A stretch of 64,000 nt of DNA, taken from positions 1 through 64,000 of the forward strand of contig NZ_JAGHZZ010000007.1 of assembly GCF_017745095.1 (NCBI RefSeq). The letters run 5' to 3'. The notes under the pieces are model-generated. The model was not told the origin of the DNA. It did no database searches and was given only the letters and a program-made list of their open reading frames with translations. The stretch is from Sporocytophaga sp. (GTDB lineage: Bacteria > Bacteroidota > Bacteroidia > Cytophagales > Cytophagaceae). Of this stretch, positions 63,858 through 64,000 are shown one piece after another. The stretch's first letter is position 1. Each line of letters starts with the position of its first letter. Both the position numbers and the translations under genes were made by a program.

Positions 63858-64000
63858 ATGATTACGGAAAAAATCAGTAACCTGCTTCGTGAAGTTACCT
63901 TTCAGGCTAGCAGAAGCAGCGGACCAGGAGGTCAAAACGTCAATAAAGTCAACTCCAAAATCGAATTGATTTTTTCCGTAACCCATTCATCGAATTTTAC
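63858..64000 (+). CDS. arfB: Peptidyl-tRNA hydrolase ArfB-like, truncated by window end
   Basis: The first 47 codons are present. The protein begins MITEKISNLLREVTFQASRS and contains the GGQ motif at residues 24-26 in SGPGGQNVNKVNSKIE, which is the catalytic motif of release-factor-type peptidyl-tRNA hydrolases. ArfB/YaeJ rescues stalled ribosomes by releasing the nascent chain. The start overlaps no upstream gene and lies nine bases after the DUF3127 stop. The C-terminal basic tail that probes the mRNA channel lies outside the window, so ArfB versus another GGQ protein rests on the short N-terminus. Confidence 0.88.
   Translation, partial: MITEKISNLLREVTFQASRSSGPGGQNVNKVNSKIELIFSVTHSSNF

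Noticed and set aside
1-64000. tRNA or rRNA genes and transposase genes
   Set aside because: None was recognised in the intergenic stretches on reading; a covariance-model scan was not possible, so a missed tRNA cannot be excluded.

Overview
The window reads as a chromosomal segment of an AT-rich member of the Bacteroidota, most likely a Cytophagales-type gliding or environmental bacterium. The evidence is direct: four proteins end in a type A type IX secretion (T9SS) sorting domain, one ends in a type B (gliding-associated) domain beside a PorP/SprF-family gene, promoters fit the Bacteroidota pattern TTTG-N19-21-TAnnTTTG, and a YfiT/BstA-like bacillithiol-transferase homologue is present. 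The genus is inference. I saw no rRNA, tRNA, CRISPR array or transposase gene.

Layout. 1-3200 is repeat-rich: a 101-bp hairpin element (element 1), a 21-bp tandem array whose forward frame encodes seven-residue repeats, a small FN3-domain gene, and a frame-disrupted GIY-YIG nuclease gene between two oppositely oriented arrays of long palindromic repeats. The right-hand array is a bounded mobile element (element 2) with 13-bp terminal inverted repeats and a 10-bp target duplication. A second copy at 8378-8583 has split a copy of element 1 at its hairpin loop. 3267-8195 encodes a giant Ig-like/FG-GAP T9SS protein. 8701-25804 (minus) is a two-gene Tc toxin locus: a TcB-TcC fusion (SpvB, FG-GAP, Rhs cocoon) transcribed ahead of a 3048-residue TcA. 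The variable C-terminus of the fusion carries HAE and CxxC motifs of a zinc-dependent deaminase-fold toxin. I consider this the most notable system here.

26545-32868 holds a DinB-fold protein, two sulfatases of different subfamilies, and an arginyl-tRNA-protein-transferase-like gene. 33119-47974 (minus) is a block of secreted proteins: a purple-acid-phosphatase-like enzyme, a subtilase with an integrin-like FG-GAP propeller, a SprB-like adhesin/lipoprotein/SprF-like operon, and a CUB-like/CARDB protein. 48177-50765 encodes an outer-membrane barrel with a kinase-like N-terminal region.

51360-57800 (minus) runs brkB, two tandem SulP transporters, a formylglycine-generating enzyme (FGE) and a HAD hydrolase. 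The FGE retains its catalytic cysteine pair and could activate both sulfatases in the window. The remainder (58009-64000) is ordinary housekeeping or stress content: USP, DnaJ-like co-chaperone, a transglutaminase-like orphan, a Rossmann oxidoreductase, a cysteine-less thioredoxin-fold protein, PRC-barrel, DUF3127 and a truncated arfB.
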